The notes under the pieces: model-generated
What the model was told of the DNA's origin: nothing
What the model saw: only the letters and a program-made list of their open reading frames with translations
The model's database searches: none
Position numbers and translations under genes: made by a program
Shown: piece after piece, positions 38,221-47,144 of the stretch
Position numbering within the stretch: position 1 is the stretch's first letter
Layout of the letters: each line of letters starts with the position of its first letter
NCBI GenBank assembly: GCA_022414725.1
Contig: CM039462.1
Coordinates: forward strand, 115,751,409-115,815,408
DNA: 64,000 bases
Direction of reading: 5' to 3'
DNA from: Microglena sp. YARC
Lineage: Eukaryota > Chlorophyta > Chlorophyceae > Chlamydomonadales > Chlamydomonadaceae

Positions 38221-39090
38221 CATTCATAATTAAATGCTGATGTGGTCATGTGCAATAAGATGCACAACACTTTGGCTGCTTTAAGAAAAATATAAAATGT
38301 GGCCAACAATAATAAAATGCGCAGATATCTCACTGTTCCCTTCCATGAGAAGTTCAATGACCAATTTTGCAAGCCTTCACAGCACGTTGTCATAAACAGG
38401 TCAGTGTGATGGACATAGCACATGCAATATCGTACTTCCATATGCCCTGACCCAGGACAAGCCCACACCGCAACTGCCACATGGCGGTCTTGCAATTTCC
38501 AACTATCCATCTGGGACCAAAAAGCACAATAAAGCTGTGATTACAAAATGCACCAGCTGAGGTGGTTGTAAAGTGTTGGTACCGTATTGTTCGTGTTCAT
38601 ATTTGAATCTGTGGAGCACGAGATTATACCAGCGGCAGCGAACAATTTCACCAAACAGATTGGCACAAATAAATTTGTGTTTTCTTTTTCTTTTCTTCTT
38701 TGTGCATGATGTTCGCAAGTCCTCCTTGACTCCAGCAAGCCGAGGGCACAATTGGAGTCCAGTAGGGCACCAGGAAAATATCATCACCACCACCACCACC
38801 ACCACCACCATTATCATCATTATCAGCAGCAGCAGCAGCATATTTGAATCTGTGGAGCACGAGATTCTACCATCCCACCAGCAGTGGCCCATGTACTACT
38901 TGTAGCTGTAGCTGTGGAGCACCTGTAGCTGCCCATGGAGCACTACCCTTGTACTACATGTAGCTGTGTAACATTTGTAGCTGCCCATACCATGGAGCAC
39001 TGCCCATGTACTACCTGTAGCTGTGTAGCACCTGTAGCTGCCCATGGAGCACTGGCCATGTACTACCTGTAGGTGTAGCTGTGGATATGT
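38221..39090. other. Anonymous DNA with short tandem repeats
   Basis: CATATTTGAATCTGTGGAGCACGAGAT occurs (in part) at about 38597 and 38840. A (CAC/CAG)n stretch lies at about 38780-38840. 38895-39085 is a tandem repeat of TGTAGCTGTGTAGCACC and GCCCATGGAGCACT words. No gene supported. Confidence 0.55.
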
Positions 39091-39420
39091 TTAGGGCGGT
39101 TGACCCAAGATTAGGGAGAGGCATCGATCTATATAGAGATAGATCTATATAGATCTCTCTCTATATATATATATATAGATCTATGTTGGCGAAGCTGGAT
39201 TTTTGAAAATTGGCACAGGGCACCTTACAAAAATCAAAATATGGTTTTACAATTATGGCATAGGGCACCTTATCATACTGCAGGCGCTTCGACTGGATTT
39301 TCCGGTGTCTATCTGATGTTACTGCATATGTTGTAGATATACACAATATATCTATTTGCTATATATAGATCTATATAGATCTATATTTTTGGGCAATATA
39401 GATCTATTTGCCGCCCCCTA
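39091..39420. repeat. TCTATATAGA-rich palindromic AT tract
   Basis: ATAGATCTATATAGATCT words in both orientations at about 39125-39185 and 39350-39410 form strong potential hairpins on either side of ordinary sequence. Confidence 0.7.
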
Positions 39421-39591
39421 CGTAGGATCCACCCAGATGTTGTGGAGCGGGCTTGTCATCGGTCAACTATTGCATGTTTATGAAGTTGTAATGTAATCAG
39501 TTATGTAGCAAGTGGGGCAAAATTCACAGTCGTAGCATGTTGAGTGTGTTACGCTGTCGGTGCAATTGCTGCACTTCTTCATTCTAATGAA

Positions 39592-39969
39592 TCAATGCGT
39601 CAGCTCCTGGCGTCTAGGGCACTTCCTGAGGACGTCCTCCATCCCACAGACCTTAAATTCTGCCATAACCATTTCAATGTTTGTAACTTGCTGCTTAGGA
39701 ATGGCAGCAGCGGTCACCTCTCGTCCAATGCCAGCCAGACGACCCCTGGACAGCCCGTGCATCAAGTTCTCGAAGGCCCTATGCATCTTCAGATTCATTA
39801 CCAGCTGGAGCTCGTGAAGAAGCCACAACCACGCCCCAACGGTGTGCTTCATCTTCTTCTTGCCCTGGGCCCAATCCTTCTCCGTTATCACTAGCTTAGC
39901 TGCATGCTCTTTTAGCGCGGTCATGTTGTACTTGTGCATGACAGGCAAGGCGCTGAAAAACGTGACCAA
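39592..39969 (-). CDS. BTB-family protein, C-terminal (BACK-like) exon
   Basis: A 126-codon terminal exon on the minus strand beginning after the acceptor ACATGGCAG and ending at a TGA at 39592-39594. It opens LVTFFSALPVMHKYNMTALK, then EHAAKLVITEKDW, WLWLLHELQL and RLAGIGREVTAAAIPKQQ. The LPVMHKYNM helix is the linker and BACK-like region that follows BTB domains in algal multigene families. A diverged paralogue with the same block order is at 63477-63965. The matching first exon is probably 43903-44091 on the same strand, 3.9 kb upstream, with a phase-compatible donor. The middle part of the BTB fold between them was not found. Confidence 0.6.
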   Translation of the reverse strand: MVTFFSALPVMHKYNMTALKEHAAKLVITEKDWAQGKKKMKHTVGAWLWLLHELQLVMNLKMHRAFENLMHGLSRGRLAGIGREVTAAAIPKQQVTNIEMVMAEFKVCGMEDVLRKCPRRQELTH

Positions 39970-40013
39970 CTGCCATGTGGATTCATTCACCGAATATGCT
40001 GCATCGATCATTT

Positions 40014-41330
40014 TAGGGTTGGGGTGGGTTGGTGGGTGAGTTGGTGAGTGGGTGGGTACAACCCGCTAGTATTGGGTGGGTAATGGGTGGGTGGGTAAGT
40101 CGGTGAGTAGGGTATGTGGGTGGGTATGTGGGTGGGTGGGTGGGTGGGTGGCTACTACCTTCTAGTAGTGGGTAGGCAATGGGTGGGTTGGTGAGTGGGT
40201 GGGTAATGGGTGGGTGAGTCGGTGAGTAAGTATGTGGATGGGTGGCTACTACCCGCTAGTGGTGGGTGGTTAATGAGTGGGTGGGTGAGTGGGTATGTGG
40301 GTGGGTGGGTGAGTGGGCATGTGGGTGGGTGGATGGGTGGGTACTACCAGCTAGTAGTGGGTGGGCAATGGTCGGGTGGGTGAGTGGGTATGTGGGTGGG
40401 TGGCTACTACCCGCTAGTAGTGGGTGGGCAATGGTCGGGTGGGTGAGTGGGTATGTGGGTGGGTGGCTACTACCCGCTAGTAGTGGGTGGGCAATGGGTG
40501 GGTGGGTGAGTGGGTATGTGGGTGGGTGGCTACTACCCGCTAGTAGTGGGTGGGCAATGGTCGGGTGGGTGAGTGGGTATGTGGGTGGGTGGCTACTACC
40601 CGCTAGTAGTGGGTGGGCAATTGGTGGGTGAGTGGGTATGTGGGTGGGTGGGTGGCTACTACCCGCTAGTAGTGGTGGGCAATGGGTGGGTGGGTGAGTT
40701 AGTGAGTGTTTTTTTGGGTGGGTGGGTGGGTACTGCACGCTAGTTGTGGGTGGTGAATGGGTGAGTCGGTGAGTGGGTACGTTGGTATTCGGGTGGGTGG
40801 GTAGGTGGGTGGGTGCAACCCGCTAGTAGTGGGTGGGGAATGGGTGGGTGATTCGGTTAGCAGGTAGGTGGGTGGGTGGGTGGGTGGGTAGGTGGGTTAC
40901 AGGTTGGTTGGTGAGTGGGTAGGTGTGCTAGAGTAGGGTCAGGTTGTGGGTGGGTGGTGGGAGGGAACTACCCGCTTGTAGTGGGTGGGTAATGTGGGTG
41001 GGTAGTGTGTTGGGTAGTGGGTGGGTGGGTAGTGGGTGGGTAGAGCGTGGGTTGGTGGGTAGGGGGTCGGTAGTGGGTGGGTGGGTGGGTTGTGGGTGGG
41101 TGGAGAGAGTGTGGGTGGATGGGTGGGTAGTGGGTGGGTAGGGTGGGTGGGTGGGATGGTAGTGGGTGGGTAGAGCGTAGGTGGGTGGGTGGGTAGAGCG
41201 TGGGTGGGTGGGTAGGGGGTCGGTAGTGGGTGGGTGGGTGGGTAATGGGTGGGTGGATAGAGTGTGGGTGGGTGGGTGGGTAGTAGGTGGGTAGGTGGGT
41301 GGGTAGTGGGTAGAGCGTGGGTGGGTTCGC
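40014..41330. repeat. GGGTGGGT minisatellite with embedded ~63-bp units
   Basis: The plus strand is built of GGTGGGTGGGT words. Between about 40226 and 40740 it forms ~7 units of about 60-64 bp, each carrying GGCTACTACCCGCTAGTAGT, GGGTGGGCAATGG and GAGTGGGTATGTGGGTGGG. From 40940 on, the unit changes to one containing GTAGAGCGTGGGTGGG. Many GGG runs could form G-quadruplexes. It lies within the putative intron of the minus-strand BTB gene. Confidence 0.9.
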
Positions 41331-41530
41331 CGAATTCCATGCAGAGAAAAAATTGCTGAGCTCCCTAAAGTTGCCTAAAGTTCATTTTCTGCATCCATTT
41401 AATATTAGGTTTTGCAGACCTCAACTTCGCCTGAGCTAGAAGTACCGCGCGATACCATATAACCATACCCTCCTACAAGCATTCCTATAAGTTTTCTACC
41501 TTGGTCGTTTGGGCGTCAAATTTCTCTAAG

Positions 41531-41609
41531 CTCCCTAGAGTTGCCTCATGTTCATTTTCTGCATCCATTTCGTGGATGCAGAAATTGAACATTAGGCAAC
41601 TCTAGGGAG
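41531..41609. repeat. Near-perfect 37-bp hairpin
   Basis: Arms 41531-41567 and 41573-41609 are reverse complements with two mismatches around a 5-base loop (TTTCG). The outer ends are CTCCCTAGAGTTGCC. A third, direct and diverged copy of the arm lies at about 41358-41397. It could be a foldback element or the remains of an inverted duplication. No target duplication is clear. Confidence 0.85.
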
Positions 41610-42000
41610 TTTAGGTTTAGCACTAGAGAGTGTTTATTGTGTGGCATTTTTGCATTTTTGCAGCCAAATAAATGAAGGAAGGATATTGTTACAAACTCAG
41701 CAAAAATCAATGACGAGACCGTACAGTGCCGGAACAGCTAGACAGTTGTATAACAGTGAGGGTTAAGGCAAAATACCCATCAGAATCAAAATTATTTTTT
41801 GCAGCCACCTAAATCAGAATCATATTTTGCCACACCCACATGCGAGTATCATGCAATGCAAGTATAAAGCAAGATACGGGTGTTAACACTAACAGAAAAT
41901 AGTAATAAGATCCTTCCACACTATAGCAGGATAGCCTGCTACTAGTCAAACTTAGCGTCTCGAAACTGCCTTTTCAATACGTCCCATCGGTCTAGTTGGC
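41610..42000. other. No gene seen; carries one arm of a ~45-bp direct repeat
   Basis: 41871-41916 (GCAAGATACGGGTGTTAACA and onward) recurs at 42248-42294 with a few changes, flanking 330 bp that includes a SINE. Otherwise unrecognised. Confidence 0.5.
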
Positions 42001-42039
42001 CACGTAGTCCCACATGTGAGTACCAGGCAAGGTGCATCC

Positions 42040-42247
42040 CATTTCGATGAATGGCTCAATGGTTGATCATTTGTTGAGCCTAGGAAGGCTTTGGGTTCGA
42101 ATTCCTACGGGTGCGCTGAAGTGTTCGCGGTCGCTGTCAACTGCCATGCATGGTACCTTCGTCTAGGTAAAGTAGCAGCCAGTTCTCTACCGCTGTACGA
42201 CGGGGCTCCCTTAATACCACGCCCCACCAGGCGTTCTCATTACTTTT
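42040..42247 (+). mobile_element. tRNA-derived SINE (family copy 3, different tRNA-like head)
   Basis: A box-like TGGCTCAATGG and B box GGTTCGAATTCC head a body that shares GGTCGCTGTCAACTGCC, GTAAAGTAGCAGCC and the tail CCCCACCAGGCGTTCTCATT with the other copies. The head differs from copies 1 and 2, suggesting head exchange or a subfamily. The exact 5' edge is uncertain. Confidence 0.75.
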
Positions 42248-42386
42248 GCAAGATATGGGTGCTAACACTAAAAGAAAAACAGTAATAAGAACCACTACTG
42301 CCAAATCGTTGTTGTCTTGTGTGCAACAAAGAGGGTAGGAACATAAGTTTATAATTAGAAGAAAACTGAACATGAGAAATGAAAAA

Positions 42387-42545
42387 AGTAATGATAACGC
42401 CCAGTGGGGCATGGTATTAGGGGAGCCCTGTTTTACGGTGGTAGAGAACGGGCTGCTACTTTACCTGGGCAGCTGACAGTGACCGCGAACACTAAAGCGC
42501 ACCGGTAGGGATTCGAACCCAGAACCTTCTTCAGTCCAGCAAAAT
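42387..42545 (-). mobile_element. tRNA-derived SINE, 5'-shortened (family copy 4)
   Basis: Minus strand: B box GGTTCGAATCCC, GTGCGCTTTAGTGTTCGCGG, body, and tail CCACTGGGCGTTATCATTAC. The A-box part is lost. Together with copy 5 it forms an inverted pair about 180 bp apart. Confidence 0.8.
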
Positions 42546-42726
42546 GCCTCCTGTTAAGTTTCAGCTAGGAAAGATGCGGCGAGCGAGGAAGGCCTGTACA
42601 GCCTGATATGAGTGACGCTGATCATGTGAAGGTGAGGATGGCAGCTCAGAGCCGGCAGAGCAGCAAATCCAGCAAATCTTGCTGGCATCCTCGCAGTAGG
42701 CGCAAGGGCTACATGGAGCGACGAGC

Positions 42727-42853
42727 GAGGAATGGAAATGTCGCTGTCGACCGCCATGGTTGCACTGTCCAGGTAAAGTAGCAGCCCGTTCTTTCCCGCA
42801 GTAAGACAGGGCTCCTTAATACCATGCCCCACCAGGCGCTCTCATTATTTTTG
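42727..42853 (+). mobile_element. tRNA-derived SINE, body and tail only (family copy 5)
   Basis: Plus strand: TGTCGCTGTCGACCGCCATG, GGTAAAGTAGCAGCCCGTT, then CCCCACCAGGCGCTCTCATT and a short T tail. No tRNA head remains. A 25-bp direct repeat (AATTAGAAGAAAACT then AACATGAGAA) flanks the copy 4/copy 5 pair at about 42353 and 42870. Confidence 0.8.
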
Positions 42854-42989
42854 ATATACATTAGTTCAAAATTAGAAGAAAACTAAACATGAGAATAAGA
42901 GGGGACATTAAAGCAAGCATGTCGAGCTGTGTCAAATAAACATTAGAAGACAATTTGATTATTGACATATGGTAACATTACGGAAGAGT

Positions 42990-43592
42990 TTCTTAGTTGA
43001 TGGGTGGGTGGGTGGGTATGTGGGTGGGTAGTGGGTGAGTATGTGGGTGGGTATCTGGGTGGTTGGGTGGGTGGGTAGTGGGTGGGTATGTGGGTGGGTA
43101 TTTGGTGGTTGGGTGGGTGGGTAGTGGTTGGGTATCTGGGTGGTTGGGTGGGTGTGGGTGGGTAGTGGGTGGGTATGTGGGTGGGTAGTCGGTGGGTGGT
43201 AATGTGGGTGGGTGGTTAGTGGGTGGGTATGTGGGTGGGTGGGTGGGTAGTGGGTGGGTATGTGGGTGGGTATCTGGGTGGTTGGGTGGGTGGGTGGGGG
43301 TGGGTAGTGGGTGGGTATGTGGGTGGGAAGTTGGTGGGTGGGTGGGTGGGTGGGTATGTGGGTGGGTGGGTGGGTGGGCGGGTAGTGGGTGGGTATCTGG
43401 GTGGTTGGGTGCGTGGGTGTGGGTGGGTGGGTAGTGGGTGGGTATGTGGGTGGGTAGTTGGTGGGTGGGTGGGTGGGTATGTGGGTGTGGGTGGATATGT
43501 CGGTGGGTGGGTGGGTGAGTCAGTGAGTTGATGAGTGGGTGAGTGAATACATCACATCACATCACATCACATCACATCACATCACATCACAT
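42990..43592. repeat. GGGTGGGT minisatellite and (ATCAC)n
   Basis: GTGGGTGGGTATGTGGGTGG-type units run to about 43550, close in composition to 40014-41330. They are followed by eight perfect ATCAC units (43551-43590). Glycine/tryptophan-rich open frames are by-products. Confidence 0.9.
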
Positions 43593-43890
43593 TGTCATCG
43601 ACAGGCCATTGTTGGCCCAAGACAATCCTGCTCAACAACATCCGGGTGGGGTCTTTCAACATATCCTCAGAAAAAGAATAATGGAGGGGCTCATGAGGAT
43701 CATAACCATCTTCTGTTGTGACTGTTGAAGGTGGTGTGTGATTGCTTACAGATTAAGTGCGCCTACTCTTTTGTAGGAGTGGCAACGCCATTCGAACTGA
43801 ATCCTCGGTGTCGTTGGATTGTTTCGGGAGACCCACCTCCTGGGGTGAAATTCCTTTCACAACTAAAAAACAAAAATGGAAAGTGGGAAA
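43593..43890. other. Short dispersed-repeat copy; no gene
   Basis: About 43590-43665 (CATCGACAGGCCATTGTTGG, GGGGTCTTTCAAC) resembles 4090-4165 and more weakly 61990-62070 and 63100-63180. 43716-43760 resembles 3168-3210. On the minus strand this is the start of the putative BTB intron. Confidence 0.4.
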
Positions 43891-43902
43891 GTGGCAACTT
43901 AC

Positions 43903-44091
43903 CACCAGATAGGAGGCCTTGGGTTTTCCTGTATCTATCATGGGGGCCAGTACAGTGGGTAAGGCCACCTTAAGGTAGTGGCTATGTGCCCGCAGATAAT
44001 TCTGGTTGTCCCCAAACCGCAGCTCAATATCCCCGCTCTCATATGCGGCATGAGTAGGTGCAGGAGACGGGACTATCTTAGTAGACGCCAT
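43903..44091 (-). CDS. BTB/POZ protein, first exon (copy B)
   Basis: A 63-codon exon from the ATG at 44091, reading SGDIELRFGDNQNYLRAHSH, then YLKVALPTVLAPMIDTG (BTB N-terminal half). It ends at a codon boundary before GTAAGT, a consensus splice donor. Same length and splice position as 6083-6271, with roughly a fifth of residues changed. The downstream exon at 39592-39969 begins in the matching phase, so the two may form one gene spanning a 3.9-kb intron filled with G-rich minisatellite and SINEs. The BTB C-terminal half is missing from the model, so function is doubtful. Confidence 0.7.
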
Positions 44092-44363
44092 GAATAAATA
44101 AAGTGACTAGTAACAGCTCGTAAGTGAACAACACAAGGAGGATTTATTTACGTGGCACAGTCCAGGGACGGCCAAATACGGCAGGCTACAGAGAACTTCC
44201 ACCACGACAAGTGAAGAATGCTTCAATTCAATTTATCAGATGGGCCACCGAAAAGTCGGCGAGTTGGAGGAGGGGTGTAGTTTGATCACGCAGACCAGCG
44301 TTAACGCAGGGCTGGCTGCACCCCCTCATGCTGCAGAGCCAAGCTACCAAAACGCTTGAGCTC

Positions 44364-44669
44364 CTACTTGTGCGCATCGTGGCAGCGATCGCATATGGCA
44401 CAGAGTGCTAGGCCCCGTGGGCGAGGCCTGCCCGCTGCTCGAGATCCTTCGGCGAGCTTGAGATCCTCGGGTCTGGCCCGCACCTCCTTAGACCCACTGG
44501 TCCGTGCCCAGTTCTTGTCCTCGAGGCTGTAGCGCAAGCAGCAGGGTCGACCAGAAGGTAATGATGGCGCGGTCATGATGTGCGCGATGAAAAATGTCTG
44601 CCCAGACTCGGATTTCTCGTAGCAAACAAAAATAATCGACTGAGCAGGATGCGTTCTTGTTTCTATCAT
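44364..44669 (-). CDS. Hypothetical ORF conserved with block A
   Basis: A 101-codon open frame on the minus strand containing YEKSESGQTFFIAHIM, RYSLEDKNWARTSGSKE, VRARPEDLKLAEGSRAAG and a C-terminal LALCAICDRCHDAHK. The Cys/His spacing near the end is suggestive of metal binding but too short to assign. The 3' half is kept in copy A with two cysteines lost. The start codon is uncertain, and it could be an exon rather than a complete gene. Family not recognised. Confidence 0.3.
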   Translation of the reverse strand: MIETRTHPAQSIIFVCYEKSESGQTFFIAHIMTAPSLPSGRPCCLRYSLEDKNWARTSGSKEVRARPEDLKLAEGSRAAGRPRPRGLALCAICDRCHDAHK

Positions 44670-44879
44670 GCAACGAGTTTATTATTGCGAGGCGCATCCT
44701 CAGAAGACGCTTTGGAGATGCATTTTCGAGGCCACTACCCTTGGGATTGAGAACCCGCCCCGAAACCACCCTCCCCGCACCTGGATGAAATCCAGTGATC
44801 GATACTCTGATCGATACAGAATACAAATCCTCTGGATCGGAATACCGGTAGGTTCCAGGCCCCGAGGGTAGTTACTCCG

Positions 44880-45764
44880 GGGGGGGGGGGGGTAGCTAGG
44901 GCCAGATCTGGTTCCACGTTTTGGCATGTCTCTAGGTCGGTGTTCGGTCAACCGTTTTTTTTTTTTTTTTAGATCGTCAGTTGACAACGGAGTGGTGAGG
45001 TATCGCTAAAAACTTGCCCGGCCCGGTTGACCAAACACCTTCAAATATTGGCCTGAACATGGCTAAAAAAGCCGAAAAAACGAAAAACAAGTTACTCATT
45101 TTACACTTTTTTCCCAGCCAAAATTGTATTCTTGACTTCTAACACAGATTACCAAGATGTTTAATCCTGGCAAGAAATTTGAAAGGTCCGTATTTGGAAT
45201 AGAGACTAGAAAAGGCAAATGTGGTGTATTTGGGCCCAAAACAGCCCTTAATGTGCACGAATGTCATGTTTGAGGAGTCTTATTCAAGTTGGAAATACGA
45301 CCCAAGTTGTAAGTCACTAGTTTGCACCCTCACAGCATATTTTACCCAGATGGATTTGGTGTAGAAGTTGAGAAGGTCGCCCATTTGACACAAGTACCAA
45401 GCCAGGCCATTCCAGCCCTTACAGGCTAACATACGGACCCGCAGCAGTCGGAACGAGGGGCAGTTTCTGATAATTCAACTTCAGGTAATGTGATGGATGG
45501 AGCAATTTGATGGCGATTGATCGATTCCCTGGCTCGATCTGTGCTCTGTGCAGCTCGCGGCAGTCACTTGCGTACGATCGTGTACTCGCGGTGCTTTCGG
45601 GCAGCTTTCTCCACAGGCCATGGCAGGAGGTGAATCTACGATGTAAACTCCGAAAAATGCTTCGCGTTTGCTTTTGCCTTTCAAAGAGACATCGGAAAAG
45701 CAGGAACCCCAATTTGGCTCGGGGCCCCCGGAGCTACCCCCCCCCCCCCCCCCCCCCCCCCCCG
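44880..45764. mobile_element. 885-bp insertion with poly-G/poly-C inverted ends and 10-bp target duplication
   Basis: AGTTACTCCG occurs at 44870-44879 and 45765-45774. Block A has the site once (near 8055-8064) with no insertion. The insert begins with a run of 13 G then TAGCTAGGGCC, and ends GGAGCTA followed by 27 C and G. Read inward from each end the sequence is therefore poly-G then TAGCT, an inverted repeat. An open frame in it has no recognisable domain. Non-autonomous DNA transposon is the simplest reading. Superfamily not assigned; a 9-10-bp duplication would be unusual for hAT (8 bp) and could suit Mutator-like elements (9-11 bp). Confidence 0.75.
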
Positions 45765-45774
45765 AGTTACTCCG

Positions 45775-46940
45775 AGACGGGTACCTGATCGGCAATCCAA
45801 TGATCATCGCCCAATCAGGACGTTTCGAGTTCTTCCTCGTCGATCCTTCCCATTCCTCTTGTTATTCGTTTTTTCGCGACCCGTTGCAGCTGCCTCAACC
45901 TGGTGATTGGAGTTTGAACTTTCGGATGCATTCAGTGATCACATTTCTCTACGCCCCTCTGAGAAAGGGACGTAGAGGAATGTGAAATGCACCGATGGGT
46001 TTATAATAACCAGAAGTCGCTCAATATGAGCGACTTAAAAAAAACTTGCTCATCGACCAAACGGCCAAGACGGATATTGACGCAGCGAGTAGCGGAACTC
46101 AGTACTGTGTTGCTCCGAGATGACTCTACTCATCGAAGCGAACGCGGAACCCCTGGTGAGTCAACTGCATGTCCAGCCTGTTTGGGACGATGGCTCGGCC
46201 TCGGCACTGTGTCGGTGATTGGGTCCACTTGTATCGGTGAATGGGCCAGCCTGTATAAGATGGCCGATTTGATTCGAGTTCGCGTGTAGTTTGTCCTCCC
46301 CCCACCAAATACCCGCAAACACCTCCGATTTCATTAAGCTAATTCCGATCACTGTTTCTTTTGGGGCTTGACATGGAAGCTTCCAGCCAGCTCCATTGGT
46401 CAGTCACTATGTCAATCCCGCAGCTTCCAGCTGCATCGGATTGTTCATCACGTCAGCTTTCAGACACACTAGCTATCTAGGTTCAGGTTTGGCTCAAGGA
46501 CAGGGAAAGGGAGCTGCCTAGAAGCTGCTACACGTAGCCCAAGAAAGAAACAGTGATTCCCATCCTGGGTGACCTTGCAACCGTTGGGCGGTTGCCAGCT
46601 GTGGTTGCAGTTGATGCCTGTAAATCAGTCAGTCCTACTGCTGCGACAATGAGGAATAAGAATAAACCAGAGATAAACATATAGTCTATCTACCGCTAAT
46701 ACACAATTGTGAAGATGGCCAAGCACACCCATATGTACACGTTAACAATAATGATCATAGATAGACAGATAGGCAAATCATTATTATTGGCACAAGATAC
46801 GCCCGGAGCACAACATCTGGGTAGGATCAGGCTGGGTCGTAAAAGCATCTTTGGAAAAGTAACGATTGCATTCTGCTAGAAAGCAACACACGCAGTAACT
46901 AAATGCTTGGAAGGGTCTGTATAGGAGCGGGCAAGTTGGG
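45775..46940. other. Intergenic or intronic DNA of block B; no gene recognised
   Basis: Counterpart of 8060-9180. Contains the ~230-bp dispersed repeat at about 46331-46565, which is complete here but truncated in block A. Confidence 0.5.
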
Positions 46941-46961
46941 GGAATAATTGTTTTGTATAAC

Positions 46962-47144
46962 TATTCATTGCAGGCTTTGCTGGCCAATGCCCAAGGCAAT
47001 TTGGAGTGGTCTGAAGTACAATTTGAATTGTATGAATGTTATTACTTGCAGGCTATGCTGGTCAATGCCCATGATAATGAACCGTATGAGAGGACTGAAC
47101 TTCTGGCGCAGACTGACACACGATTTGGATGACAATGATTACTG
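46962..47144 (+). other. Possible upstream exon repeats of the Ala-rich repeat gene (copy B)
   Basis: In one frame it reads LQALLANAQGNLEWSEVQFE, then LQAMLVNAHDNEPYERTELL and AQTDTRFG, then TGA. The long ORF resumes in the same frame with LQAVLANV after 40 bases. The repeated LQAxLxNA start after TTGCAG suggests duplicated exon starts, with the two stops perhaps removed by splicing. No clear donor was found. Confidence 0.4.

Noticed and set aside
40266..43531. Gly/Trp-rich and Pro/His-rich proteins from the GGGTGGGT arrays
   Set aside because: Pure translation of simple repeats, open on both strands, with no conserved ends.
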